Below, in pieces: positions 1 to 8,064 of a stretch of 64,000 nucleotides of DNA; position 1 is the first letter of the stretch; the number at the start of each line of letters is the position of its first letter. The notes under the pieces were generated by a model. The model saw only the letters and a list, made by a program, of their open reading frames with translations, was not told the DNA's origin and did no database searches. A program made the position numbers and the translations under genes. The stretch is from positions 1 to 64,000 of the forward strand of contig JAFWZS010000072.1 in assembly GCA_017522205.1 (NCBI GenBank). The letters run 5' to 3'. Origin of the DNA: Clostridia bacterium. Its GTDB lineage: Bacteria > Bacillota > Clostridia > Oscillospirales > Acutalibacteraceae.

Positions 1-589
1 CCCAGAAAACGAGATCAGGGGAAGTTGAAAGCCAAAGGTCAAATCTGTCCTTGCCGCCCCTTGAATAAACAGGGAACGGTCTTTCAAGACGGACATACTT
101 GCCGCCGACTTTTTCGGGGAAGAGTACCATGTTGCGATTATCGGGAGCAGAAGCACTGATAATATTTATTTTTTCAAAGTTATCATCGATTTCAGCGATA
201 CAGCCTCGCACACCATGACGGGTGTCCATAGCCATACAGAGGTAAGGCTTACCGTCTATAACCGTAATTCTCGGGTCATAAAGCCTTTTTATTTCGTCCT
301 CAGGCAAAAGATATTTGTTGTCAAAAATCGGCTTGTCCTTTACCTGCCAGTTAATGCCGTCATCACTTGTGGCAAAGCCGAGAGAGGTTTTAAAGCGTAC
401 CTTCGGATAAGTTTTTTCTGTAGGTCCGTAATCGTTACGAAAGACCATAACATATTTTCCTTTGTACTTGGCAACACCTGCATTAAAAATCAGTGAAGCT
501 TCATAGGGTATATCATCTTTGGTAAGAACAGGCTTTTCAATTTTTCTTATACACTGAGCACTGTAAAGCTTTGGTTTTAAGGTTTTCAT
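1..589 (-). CDS. GH130 glycoside phosphorylase/hydrolase (3' end outside window)
   Basis: The first 196 residues of a five-bladed beta-propeller enzyme of family GH130, which phosphorolyses or hydrolyses beta-mannosides (mannosyl-glucose, mannooligosaccharides, N-glycan core mannose). The hallmark is a DPRI segment followed by a strand reading DGKPYLCMAMDT, equivalent to the EDPR...YYLTY region of the family. Other blade-like strands (GKYVMVFRND, SLGFATSDDGINW) precede it. The ATG at 589 is preceded by GAGAT in the end of the upstream Gfo gene, 10 bp away, so the two are co-transcribed. The rest of the protein lies beyond base 1. The exact substrate cannot be told from this fragment. A cytosolic phosphorylase is likely because no signal peptide is present. 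Confidence 0.85.
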   Translation of the reverse strand, partial: MKTLKPKLYSAQCIRKIEKPVLTKDDIPYEASLIFNAGVAKYKGKYVMVFRNDYGPTEKTYPKVRFKTSLGFATSDDGINWQVKDKPIFDNKYLLPEDEIKRLYDPRITVIDGKPYLCMAMDTRHGVRGCIAEIDDNFEKINIISASAPDNRNMVLFPEKVGGKYVRLERPFPVYSRGGKDRFDLWLSTSPDLVFW

Positions 590-598
590 TGTTTCATC

Positions 599-1606
599 TC
601 ATTTCAAACATATTTTTTCGCCCGACTCTGACGATTTATAAATAGCTAAAAATTCTTCTACTGCTTTTCCGCCCTCGTATGCGTCTATGGGGAAGGATTT
701 ATTGTTTTCTATGCAGTTATAAAAATCCTTTATAAGAGGAGAGTGACCGTTTCCCCAATAGCTTTTGCCGATAAAATCAGTCTTGCTTTTTGAGCGAAGC
801 TTTTTTGCCTTGCCGAGGATTATAATATAGGCGTTGTTACCCTCTATTCGCAAGGTGGCTCTTTGACAGATTATGTCAATCATAAAGGGTCGATTATCAT
901 GAAAAGCGGTTGTGGCGTTAAAAAGTGCAGTAACCCCGTTTTCGTATTCGAAAAGTGCGTGTACCGTGTCCTCGACTTCAATAACACCTTTCAGATGGTC
1001 ATTGAAGGTGTGAGCCGTTACAGAAACCGTGTCGCTGCCTATAAGATATCTCATTAAATCCTGAGTGTGTATGGCCTGATTTACTGTAACTCCGCCGCCT
1101 TCTTTTTCTATTGTACCGTGCCAGTCATCACTATAGTAGTCTTCACCACGGCTCCAATGCACAAAAGCTCTTGCCGATATAACCTTGCCGAAAAGCTTTT
1201 TGTCAATAATATCCTTTACGGCCTTAACTGATTTAATGTATCTGTTCTGAAAGCATACACCGAAATTGGCGGTGCTTTTATCCTGAGCCTTACGAAGCTC
1301 TGAAAGACCTTCCTCAGATATAGCACAGGGCTTTTCACAAAGAACATGAATACCTTTTTCAAGAGCCGCAACAGCCATAGGCACATGAAGATAGTGAGGA
1401 GTGCAGATATGAATACAGTCGGGCTTATCTTCGCTGAGCATAGCTTCAAAATCATAATAGGCCTTACAGCCGTATTTTTTAGCCGCAGCATCAGCGCGGT
1501 CTTTTTTTATATCCACAACTGATGAAATATCTATGCCTTTAAGACTTTTCAGAACTCTGAGATGATTACGTGAAATAGCACCGCAGCCTACTACTGAAAC
1601 CCTCAT
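599..1606 (-). CDS. Gfo/Idh/MocA family NAD(P)-dependent oxidoreductase
   Basis: A 335-aa sugar oxidoreductase. The N-terminal Rossmann fold starts with VVGCGAISRNH and carries the family's CEKP motif around residue 90, whose Lys lies at the active site. The C-terminal half is the alpha/beta substrate domain, with the conserved GGGVTVNQAIHTQD segment. Enzymes of this family oxidise or reduce sugar hydroxyls, often at C3, and a few cleave glycosides through a keto intermediate. It follows the fused TIM-barrel/Gfo gene by 12 bp and precedes GH130 by 9 bp, so it belongs to the AraC-linked glycan operon. The substrate is not predictable. Confidence 0.9.
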   Translation of the reverse strand: MRVSVVGCGAISRNHLRVLKSLKGIDISSVVDIKKDRADAAAKKYGCKAYYDFEAMLSEDKPDCIHICTPHYLHVPMAVAALEKGIHVLCEKPCAISEEGLSELRKAQDKSTANFGVCFQNRYIKSVKAVKDIIDKKLFGKVISARAFVHWSRGEDYYSDDWHGTIEKEGGGVTVNQAIHTQDLMRYLIGSDTVSVTAHTFNDHLKGVIEVEDTVHALFEYENGVTALFNATTAFHDNRPFMIDIICQRATLRIEGNNAYIIILGKAKKLRSKSKTDFIGKSYWGNGHSPLIKDFYNCIENNKSFPIDAYEGGKAVEEFLAIYKSSESGEKICLK

Positions 1607-1618
1607 ATTTTCACTTCC

Positions 1619-3640
1619 TTAAAAGGTACTGCTCATATCCTCGGTTACTTTTGAAACAACATCTTCCTTGGCCTTTGATGATGCCGCTTTTTCTTTAAGA
1701 AGGGAATAAAATTTATCTTCATCTATTGGCAAAATAACGGTTTCGTTTGTCCATGAGGAAAGATGAGCGGCATTAGAAATCATAAGGCCGTTTATACCCT
1801 CTGTACCCTCAGCTACAAGAGGAGTGCCGTAAAGAATATGGTCAGAAAAAGCATTGAGTACACCGGGATGTTGGTCGTTGATTCCGTCGGTTTCAACTTC
1901 AATTTCTTGATAAGGAATACTTGCAAATCCGTTTTCGCAGTTAGGAATATTTTCTGTGAGTGATTCGCTGAGTTCAAAGAGAGTAATTTTCTCGCCCTTT
2001 TCGCAGACAAGCTTTGCTTTGTCCATAGTAATTTCAAGTCTGTTTGAGCCGGGGAAATCACCTGTAGATGTTACAAAAACACCTGTTGCACCGTTCGGGT
2101 ACTCAGCATAGATTGTAACATCGTCTTCAATTTCAACATCGTGCCATTTACCCTCGTGGCAGAAGGCTCTTACTTTTGACGGCATACCGCAGATCCATTG
2201 CCATAAGTCAAGCTGATGGGGAGACTGATTGAGAAGAACGCCTCCTCCTTCTCCGACCCATGTAGCTCTCCAACCGCCTGAATTATAATAAGCCTGTGTG
2301 CGGTACCAATCGGTGATTATCCAGTTAACACGGCGGATTTCACCGTACTTTTTACTGTCAACGATTTCTTTGATTCTTCTGTAAACGCAGTTAGTTCTCT
2401 GATTGAACATCATTGCGAAAGTTTTATCCTGCTTTTCGGCAAACTCATTCATTTCACGAACCTGCTTTGTGTAAACGCCTGCGGGCTTTTCCGAAACTAC
2501 GTGAAGTCCGTTTTTCAGTGCCTTCATCACAAGCTCAGGGTGAGAGTAGTGAGGAGTGCAGATAATAACTGCATCAACCTCACCGCTTTCCATAAGCTCT
2601 TCAGCTGAAGTAAAGGCTTTTGCCCAAGGGAGATTTTCCTTTGACCAGAGAAGCTTTTCGGGTGTGCTGTCGGCAACAGCGGTTATGCGCATGCCTCTTA
2701 TCTTGCCGGCAAGAAAGCTTTTTGCGTGAGAGGTACCCATATTACCCATACCTATAATGCCGAAGCGGATGTGATGGATTTTATTTACAACACCGTACAT
2801 TGCATCAGCGGCAGCCTTGAAGGATTCGGCGTGACTCGGGTAAGAATTCACCTTGATTTTTCTTACACTGTTAACTACCGCTTCAAGCTTTCCCAGACCC
2901 TCAAAGACCTTGAGGTGAGGCTCAAGAGAAAGAATAACAGCCTTCTTATGCTTGTCAAATCTTTTCAGAATTTCCTCAACATTTCCGTCTCCCTCACCTG
3001 CAGGTACAACATCGGAATTTTCATAAAGAGCATCCTTGATATGGAAATATTCTATGTAATCTTCAAGCAGGTCATAAGCCTTGAGAGTATCAACACCGCA
3101 CTGTACGAAGTTTGCAGGGTCGAAAACTGCTTTGAGCTTTCCTTCGCAGGCTTTGAGGATGTCAAGGCATCGTTCTGCGTTATCGCCGTATATGCCTTTT
3201 TCGTTTTCATGACAGCAGATAAGTCCCTCTGAAACAGCATAATCGGTCATAGCCTTTACTCTGCGGATAACCTCATCTCTGTACTCTTCGTAGGAATCGC
3301 CTTCGCTGAAATAGAAACTGAAAATTCTTATATATTTCGCTTCAAGAGTTTTTGCAACTGCAACGGTATTCTTGAATGCTTCAAAATGAGGTACAAAATC
3401 CTCTTTGATGTTGATTTTACCGTAGCCCGAACCGATAGAAGCAACCTTCATTCCCTCGCGGTCAATCTCTTCTTTCATTTCTTTTGCTTGCTCCACTGAG
3501 AGATTGTTTATATTAAGAGACTTACCGAAGCCGCGAAGCTCCATATGTGTAATTCCGTTTTTCTTGCAGGCAGCCATCTGTCCGCCGATAGTTGCTTCTC
3601 CTGATTCATCGCAGAATGCTGAATAAATAAAATGTGCCAT
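1619..3640 (-). CDS. Fused sugar isomerase-like TIM barrel and Gfo/Idh/MocA oxidoreductase
   Basis: A 673-aa two-domain fusion. Residues ~1-265 form a xylose-isomerase-like TIM barrel with the expected metal ligands in order: Glu in CHENE (~145), Asp in FDPANF (~174), His in FHIKD (~200) and Glu in LEPH (~240). Residues ~290-670 form a complete Gfo/Idh/MocA oxidoreductase with GIIGMGNMG and SEKPAG. Both active sites look intact. Stand-alone versions of these families work together in 3-keto-sugar chemistry (for example C-glycoside cleavage), so the fusion may oxidise a glycoside and then isomerise or cleave it; this is inference. An upstream GTG (3646) sits only 2 nt after GGAG, so the ATG at 3640, 8 nt after AAAGGAG, is chosen. 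It probably has its own regulated promoter (3679-3753). Confidence 0.88.
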   Translation of the reverse strand: MAHFIYSAFCDESGEATIGGQMAACKKNGITHMELRGFGKSLNINNLSVEQAKEMKEEIDREGMKVASIGSGYGKINIKEDFVPHFEAFKNTVAVAKTLEAKYIRIFSFYFSEGDSYEEYRDEVIRRVKAMTDYAVSEGLICCHENEKGIYGDNAERCLDILKACEGKLKAVFDPANFVQCGVDTLKAYDLLEDYIEYFHIKDALYENSDVVPAGEGDGNVEEILKRFDKHKKAVILSLEPHLKVFEGLGKLEAVVNSVRKIKVNSYPSHAESFKAAADAMYGVVNKIHHIRFGIIGMGNMGTSHAKSFLAGKIRGMRITAVADSTPEKLLWSKENLPWAKAFTSAEELMESGEVDAVIICTPHYSHPELVMKALKNGLHVVSEKPAGVYTKQVREMNEFAEKQDKTFAMMFNQRTNCVYRRIKEIVDSKKYGEIRRVNWIITDWYRTQAYYNSGGWRATWVGEGGGVLLNQSPHQLDLWQWICGMPSKVRAFCHEGKWHDVEIEDDVTIYAEYPNGATGVFVTSTGDFPGSNRLEITMDKAKLVCEKGEKITLFELSESLTENIPNCENGFASIPYQEIEVETDGINDQHPGVLNAFSDHILYGTPLVAEGTEGINGLMISNAAHLSSWTNETVILPIDEDKFYSLLKEKAASSKAKEDVVSKVTEDMSSTF

Positions 3641-3678
3641 TGTCACAGCTCCTTTACCTTAATAGCTATATTGTTTCT

Positions 3679-3753
3679 ATTATATATCTATTTTGTTGTA
3701 TTTTCCTTAAATATTTTGATGAATGGAAGGCTTTTTCTTTACTTTTTTGATAT
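3679..3753 (-). promoter_or_regulatory. Copy B of the bipartite AraC-linked element, ending in a -10 box
   Basis: Reading leftward, ATATCAAAAAAGT starts at 3753, inside the stop codon of the GH106-like gene. After 33 bp comes ATCAAAATATTTAAGG (from 3720), and 36 bp further TATAAT (3684-3679) preceded by TAGATA. The same blocks with the same spacings occur at 6852-6926. There is no good -35 box, as expected for an activator-dependent promoter. It drives the TIM/Gfo fusion gene, whose start is 39 bp downstream. Binding by the local AraC protein is inferred. Confidence 0.7.
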
Positions 3754-5996
3754 CATCTGATTTCATAAATCTCAACAGGGCCTGAAAGCCCACTTAAAAG
3801 AAGATTCTTTTCAAACTCCAATGCTCTTGCGTGGTAAGGCCCTATGTGCTTCCGCTCCCACTCCTCGGGTAAATCGAAATAAACAAAGGTATTTGAGGCA
3901 GTGTTTGATACAGTTATAATCAGCTCATTTTCTTTTTTTATCAAAGCTTTATCAATTACTGTTTCATAAGGCGGCATAAAAAGCTCTGCTACCCTTGTAC
4001 CGTTTAAAGTAATCTCACAGCTATAACACACCCTGCCGAGAGAAAGAATCAGATCCTTTGCTTCACCGACAAAAGTGAAATTTGCCCTGTACTGACATTT
4101 ACCTGAAAAGTCCTCACCGTATAAGGCTGACCAGTCGCCGCACACGGCAGAGGTTTCCTCACCGTTGACATCTGTATAATTCATACCGTTTTTTTTGAGC
4201 GTGAACTTTTTTATCTGTTTTATTCTGAAGTCTGTCAGTGTGTAGATTCTTTTGCCTTTTTTTGGTGCTTTTTTCTCAGCTGTCTTATCGCTCCCCGTTA
4301 TGAAAGCTTTTATTTCACCGCTTTCAAAGCAATAGCCGTCACTTGTGAAATATAATTTTTTGTTAAGTGCATTAAGCTCTCTTGTACCGTCGGGAAGATG
4401 TATTTCAGCATTTACTTTTTCAGCACTCTCATTGAAAACAAGACATATTTCACAATTACTGTATTTTCTTTTATGTACTCTTAACTGTCCGTTATCGCCC
4501 AAAATGTCAAGTTTCGGGAAATATTCAGCATTATCCTTATGGTAAATCTTACCTCCACCGCTTTTGAAAATTTCAAGGCGGTGTTTTATTTCATCGGGCA
4601 TATATTTATCCGCAGGGATATAAACTGTGGTATATTCGGCTTTGCCTGTTGAAATTATGCCTTTTTTAAGCTTTTCATCATCGCAGTTATGTATAAAATC
4701 ATCGTCAATGATATCAAACTGTCCGTGATGTCTTTCGATTTCTCTGCCCATTTTTTTGTAAGATTTAAGAGCAGTTTCTGTATCATCATCGTTTGCCCAC
4801 AGTGAACGCATAGGTAGATACAGAGCACATTCCGTGTCGGGTTTACCGCCCCTCATAAGATATTGTAGGGATGCCATAAATCGATTAAATTCAGGAAGAT
4901 ATTCTGCACCGGGAAGCGTATTTGAAAAAACCGGACGCTGTCTTACAGCATAATAACCCTTATCATCATACATAAGAAGCATAAAGTTGAGAACATTGAT
5001 GCCCCTTACAAGCTGATAGCCGAGTATATATCGCATTTGTTCATAGGTCATTGTTCCGTAAACGGAAAGGGATTCCGTAAGGGAAATCCCAGAGCCTGAC
5101 TGCTCTGCCGCTGAAGAAGCAAGACGGGGGAAAAATCCGCAGTCCTTGCCGGGCATAATCTGTCCCCATATAACATCTACACCGGGTACATCTAAAAGTC
5201 GAAGCTGTCTTAAGGGGTGATGAAAGCTTTTTTGGAAGCCGTAAGGCTCGTTATCTTTATCAAGATGACCGGCAGAAAGCAAACCGTTTTTATTGCACCA
5301 TTTTTTGATGGGAGTAAAATAATTTTTTGCAAAAAGGTCTGCACATATATCGTGATAAAGGATATTAAACTCAGGGTCATTATGCTTTTTCAGTTTACTC
5401 AGAGAAAGCTTTTTGCCTGTGCGCTTTTTATATTCTTCTTTTATACTTTCCGTAAAAGGCAGTGCATTTATATTCGGCTCATCGGTAAAAACAACAGGGC
5501 CGAGAGAGCAGAAGCTGTCACCCATTTTTTCTTTATGCTTTTCGTGGGTGAGAGCAATGAATTTTTCAGTTGCTTTTATGTTTGTAAGGTCAGCCTTTGA
5601 ATTTGTTTTTACCCGTCCTTTTTCAATATGTGTCAGTCGTAAATCTTTGCTATCCTTTGTTACAAGACCGTTGGCGTTACCTGAAGGCCAGCCACCCTCA
5701 TCGTAAAACCAGAAATTCATATTCTTGGAGCGGGCATAATCAGCCGCAAAAGAAAGCATTTCAAAATACCCGTCAGAAAGATAAGGTGGCTGAAGATTTG
5801 TTATCATCGTTTTCGGTCTGAACTCTTTAGGCAGAGGGATTACATAAACTCCCCGGATGTTTCTTTCAAACATTTCATCGAGCTGTCTTTTTATTACTTC
5901 TTTGCTTAATACTTCATTCCACATCCAAGAATAGACGGGATAGTATATGTTATCGGGAGTAAAAAACTTTTCTGTGTCAAAACTGAAGCTGCTCAT
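3753..5996 (-). CDS. GH106-like (alpha-L-rhamnosidase family) glycoside hydrolase
   Basis: A 747-aa intracellular protein without a signal peptide. The N-terminus resembles GH106 and related TIM-barrel enzymes: PVYSWMWNEVLSKEVIKRQ, then RGVYVIP, then FWFYDEGGWPSG near residues 95-107. Probable catalytic acidic segments include FTDEPN and LTESLS. The C-terminal ~150 residues form a jelly-roll, sugar-binding-like domain (WSALYGEDFSGKCQYR, VCYSCEITLNG). The ATG overlaps the araC stop as ATGA, so translation is coupled. The usual GH106 substrate is an alpha-L-rhamnoside, but the family is broad and sequence similarity cannot fix the sugar. Most GH106 proteins are longer, so this is a short form. 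Confidence 0.7.
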   Translation of the reverse strand: MSSFSFDTEKFFTPDNIYYPVYSWMWNEVLSKEVIKRQLDEMFERNIRGVYVIPLPKEFRPKTMITNLQPPYLSDGYFEMLSFAADYARSKNMNFWFYDEGGWPSGNANGLVTKDSKDLRLTHIEKGRVKTNSKADLTNIKATEKFIALTHEKHKEKMGDSFCSLGPVVFTDEPNINALPFTESIKEEYKKRTGKKLSLSKLKKHNDPEFNILYHDICADLFAKNYFTPIKKWCNKNGLLSAGHLDKDNEPYGFQKSFHHPLRQLRLLDVPGVDVIWGQIMPGKDCGFFPRLASSAAEQSGSGISLTESLSVYGTMTYEQMRYILGYQLVRGINVLNFMLLMYDDKGYYAVRQRPVFSNTLPGAEYLPEFNRFMASLQYLMRGGKPDTECALYLPMRSLWANDDDTETALKSYKKMGREIERHHGQFDIIDDDFIHNCDDEKLKKGIISTGKAEYTTVYIPADKYMPDEIKHRLEIFKSGGGKIYHKDNAEYFPKLDILGDNGQLRVHKRKYSNCEICLVFNESAEKVNAEIHLPDGTRELNALNKKLYFTSDGYCFESGEIKAFITGSDKTAEKKAPKKGKRIYTLTDFRIKQIKKFTLKKNGMNYTDVNGEETSAVCGDWSALYGEDFSGKCQYRANFTFVGEAKDLILSLGRVCYSCEITLNGTRVAELFMPPYETVIDKALIKKENELIITVSNTASNTFVYFDLPEEWERKHIGPYHARALEFEKNLLLSGLSGPVEIYEIR

Positions 5997-6811
5997 TTTT
6001 CATCCCCCTTACTTTTTTTCTGTACCTTTTTCGGTGAGATGCCGTAAACTTCCTTGAACTTTTTTGAAAAATAATTACTGTCCTCGAAGCCGCAGATTTC
6101 TGCAACCTTGGTTATATTCTGATCGTCCGCATTTTTGAGAAGCTGTTCGGCATACTGCAATCTTAATGAATTAAGGTACTTTGAAAAACCAAGTCCTGTT
6201 TCTTTTTTGAACAGTCTGGAAAAATGCTCGGGGCTTACGGAGAACATCTTTGCCAGAGAAGAAAGAGTTATGTCAGAAGCAAAATTCTCCTTTATATATG
6301 CTACCGCCTGCTCAATCACCCTGTTACCGTCATCAATATCAATGCAAGATTCGGTGTTACGCATAAGCAGATAAAACAGTGAATGGGTATGGCAGGAGAT
6401 TATTTCATCAGAGAAAGAGTCCTTCAGGTTATATTCATTTTCTATTTTATCTAAAAGCTTTCTTACCTCATCGGTTACAAAGGGGTTTCTGAAAAGGTAA
6501 TTACCCGTAGAAATACTTGACTGTATAGAAGCAGGTATGTAGTCGCAGATGCAGTTAATAAGTATTCTTGAGTGCTTTATGTTATCGTATTTTGTGTGAT
6601 GAATTATACCGTCGGGGATTATCACAATATCACCCGACTGAACGTTATAAACCTTGTTGTCAATAATATATGTGCAGTTGCCCTCTTCGAGAAAGTATAT
6701 CTCATAAAGAGAATGATAATGGGGCCATGAAGCACCCGTTTCAGCAACTCTTTTACTCACTCCGTGGTGAAAATAAAAATTATTATCGGGGTCAAATTTA
6801 ATGAAGCTCAT
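5993..6811 (-). CDS. AraC-family transcriptional regulator with cupin sensor domain
   Basis: A 272-aa regulator. Residues ~1-140 form a cupin-like sugar-sensing domain (HYHSLYEIYFLEEG, SGDIVIIPDGIIHHTKY). Residues ~170-265 hold two helix-turn-helix motifs typical of AraC (ITLSSLAKMFSVSPEHFSRLFK and the AEICGFEDSNYFSKKFK segment). The ATG at 6811 follows AAGGAGGTGCATT; an upstream in-frame ATG has no such site and would extend over the promoter. It is the first gene of the leftward operon and overlaps the GH106-like gene by 4 bp. Its promoter is overlapped by the distal half of the shared operator, suggesting autorepression plus activation of the divergent operon. Confidence 0.93.
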   Translation of the reverse strand: MSFIKFDPDNNFYFHHGVSKRVAETGASWPHYHSLYEIYFLEEGNCTYIIDNKVYNVQSGDIVIIPDGIIHHTKYDNIKHSRILINCICDYIPASIQSSISTGNYLFRNPFVTDEVRKLLDKIENEYNLKDSFSDEIISCHTHSLFYLLMRNTESCIDIDDGNRVIEQAVAYIKENFASDITLSSLAKMFSVSPEHFSRLFKKETGLGFSKYLNSLRLQYAEQLLKNADDQNITKVAEICGFEDSNYFSKKFKEVYGISPKKVQKKSKGDEK

Positions 6812-6838
6812 AATGCACCTCCTTATTTTCTTGAGGTG

Positions 6839-6867
6839 ATAATAGCATTTCATATCAAAAAAGTCAA
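6839..6867 (-). promoter_or_regulatory. Sigma-A promoter of araC
   Basis: The -35 box TTGACT (6867-6862) and -10 box TATTAT (6844-6839) are 17 bp apart with an extended TGC before the -10. The araC ATG is 28 bp downstream. The -35 box and spacer lie within the repeated block ATATCAAAAAAGTCAA, so a bound regulator would block RNA polymerase. Confidence 0.8.
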
Positions 6868-6926
6868 GAAATCGACGAAAATATATCAAAATATTTAAGG
6901 AAAACATAACAAATTAGATGTATTAT
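6852..6926 (+). promoter_or_regulatory. Copy A of the bipartite AraC-linked element, ending in a -10 box
   Basis: Rightward, ATATCAAAAAAGTCAAGAAA starts at 6852. After 33 bp comes ATCAAAATATTTAAGG (6885-6900), and 36 bp after its start TATTAT (6921-6926), preceded by TAGATG. Copy B upstream of the TIM/Gfo fusion has the same blocks at the same distances. No usable -35 is present for the divergent metallophosphoesterase operon, consistent with activator dependence. A second possible -10 (TATAAT, 6927-6932) overlaps it. Confidence 0.72.
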
Positions 6927-6960
6927 TATAATGATAAATTATCAGAAAGGTATGATTTGT

Positions 6961-8049
6961 ATGAAAACAGTTTTTAAAGTTGTTATTGCAGTTTTACTTG
7001 TAGGGATAATCGGCTTCGGAGGATTTATTCTTTATCAGAGCTCAAAGGGTATTTCCTATGATATTTCATCGGTAGAAAAGATTGAAAACGATGTTGAAAT
7101 TATTAAAGAGGATGAGGACAGCGTTACAATCAGAAAGAACAGCGACGGTGATTTCAAGGTTCTTATGTTTACCGACACGCACCTTAAAGGCGACAAGGAG
7201 CTTGATAATATTACAGTTTCCTATATGGTAGAAAACATTAAGGAGCAAAACCCCGACCTTGTTATTTTAGGCGGAGATAATGTTACATACGGTTTTAATA
7301 AAAAGAGAAATACCCAGCTTGCAGAGCTTTTTGAAAGCTTAGGCGTATACTGGGCAACAGTTCTCGGTAATCACGAGGGCGACGGCTTTATGTCATATGA
7401 CAGAGAAAACATTATAAAGCTCTTCTCGACCTATGAGCATTGCCTTGTAAAAGAGGGTAAAGAGGATGTTGACGGTGACGGAAACTGCACAATTAACATT
7501 CTCAATTCAGACAGCACACTCAGAGAGGTTTTCTTCCTTATGGATTCAGGTGATTATATGACCGAGGAAGCCAAAGCAGAATACGGCGTTACCCAAGAGG
7601 GCGAGGTTTATGACGGTGTGAAGACCTCACAGGTTAATTGGTATAAAGAAAAGCACGATGCACTTGAAGCTGAATACGGCAAGTTCAAGTCCGTAACTGT
7701 TGTACATATTCCCCTTTACCAGACCGAAAAGGAATATGCCGAGGGTGATTTCCTTTACGGCGAAAAGAGAGAGGGAGTCTGCGAGTCGGGCTTTGATGCA
7801 GGACTTTTTGATGCTATGAAGGAAAAAGGCAGTGCACAGGCAGTTTACTTCGGACACGACCATGTAAACAATTTCGGCGTAATGTGTGACGGCATTCTTC
7901 TTTCTTATATGCAGCCCTCGGGCTATGCCGCATATAATATGCAGACTAAGTTCGATGCACCCGAAAACGAGTGGATTCAAGGTTGTACCGTACTTAACAT
8001 CGCAGAGGACGGCACTTATACTGCCGAAAGAATATTCAATCATCAATAA
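6961..8049 (+). CDS. Membrane-anchored calcineurin-like metallophosphoesterase
   Basis: A 362-aa protein with one N-terminal membrane segment (residues ~4-25) and an extracellular or wall-side catalytic domain. The two-metal motifs are complete: FTDTH, GGDN, GNHE, VVHIP and GHDH. It probably removes phosphate or splits phosphodiesters on an exported substrate. The ATG at 6961 follows CAGAAAGG by 10 nt; the earlier ATG at 6931 lies in the promoter's -10 region and is rejected. It is the first gene of the rightward operon and lies 15 bp before GH4. Confidence 0.88.
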   Translation: MKTVFKVVIAVLLVGIIGFGGFILYQSSKGISYDISSVEKIENDVEIIKEDEDSVTIRKNSDGDFKVLMFTDTHLKGDKELDNITVSYMVENIKEQNPDLVILGGDNVTYGFNKKRNTQLAELFESLGVYWATVLGNHEGDGFMSYDRENIIKLFSTYEHCLVKEGKEDVDGDGNCTINILNSDSTLREVFFLMDSGDYMTEEAKAEYGVTQEGEVYDGVKTSQVNWYKEKHDALEAEYGKFKSVTVVHIPLYQTEKEYAEGDFLYGEKREGVCESGFDAGLFDAMKEKGSAQAVYFGHDHVNNFGVMCDGILLSYMQPSGYAAYNMQTKFDAPENEWIQGCTVLNIAEDGTYTAERIFNHQ

Positions 8050-8064
8050 AAGGAGTTTTATTTT

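Noticed and set aside
2726..3232. 168-codon + strand ORF inside the TIM/Gfo fusion gene
   Set aside because: Antisense to a well-supported gene, no SD, no recognisable domain.
8050..8064. A third copy of the AraC-linked element before GH4
   Set aside because: The gap is only 15 bp and contains just the SD; likewise none is seen at 13890-13922.
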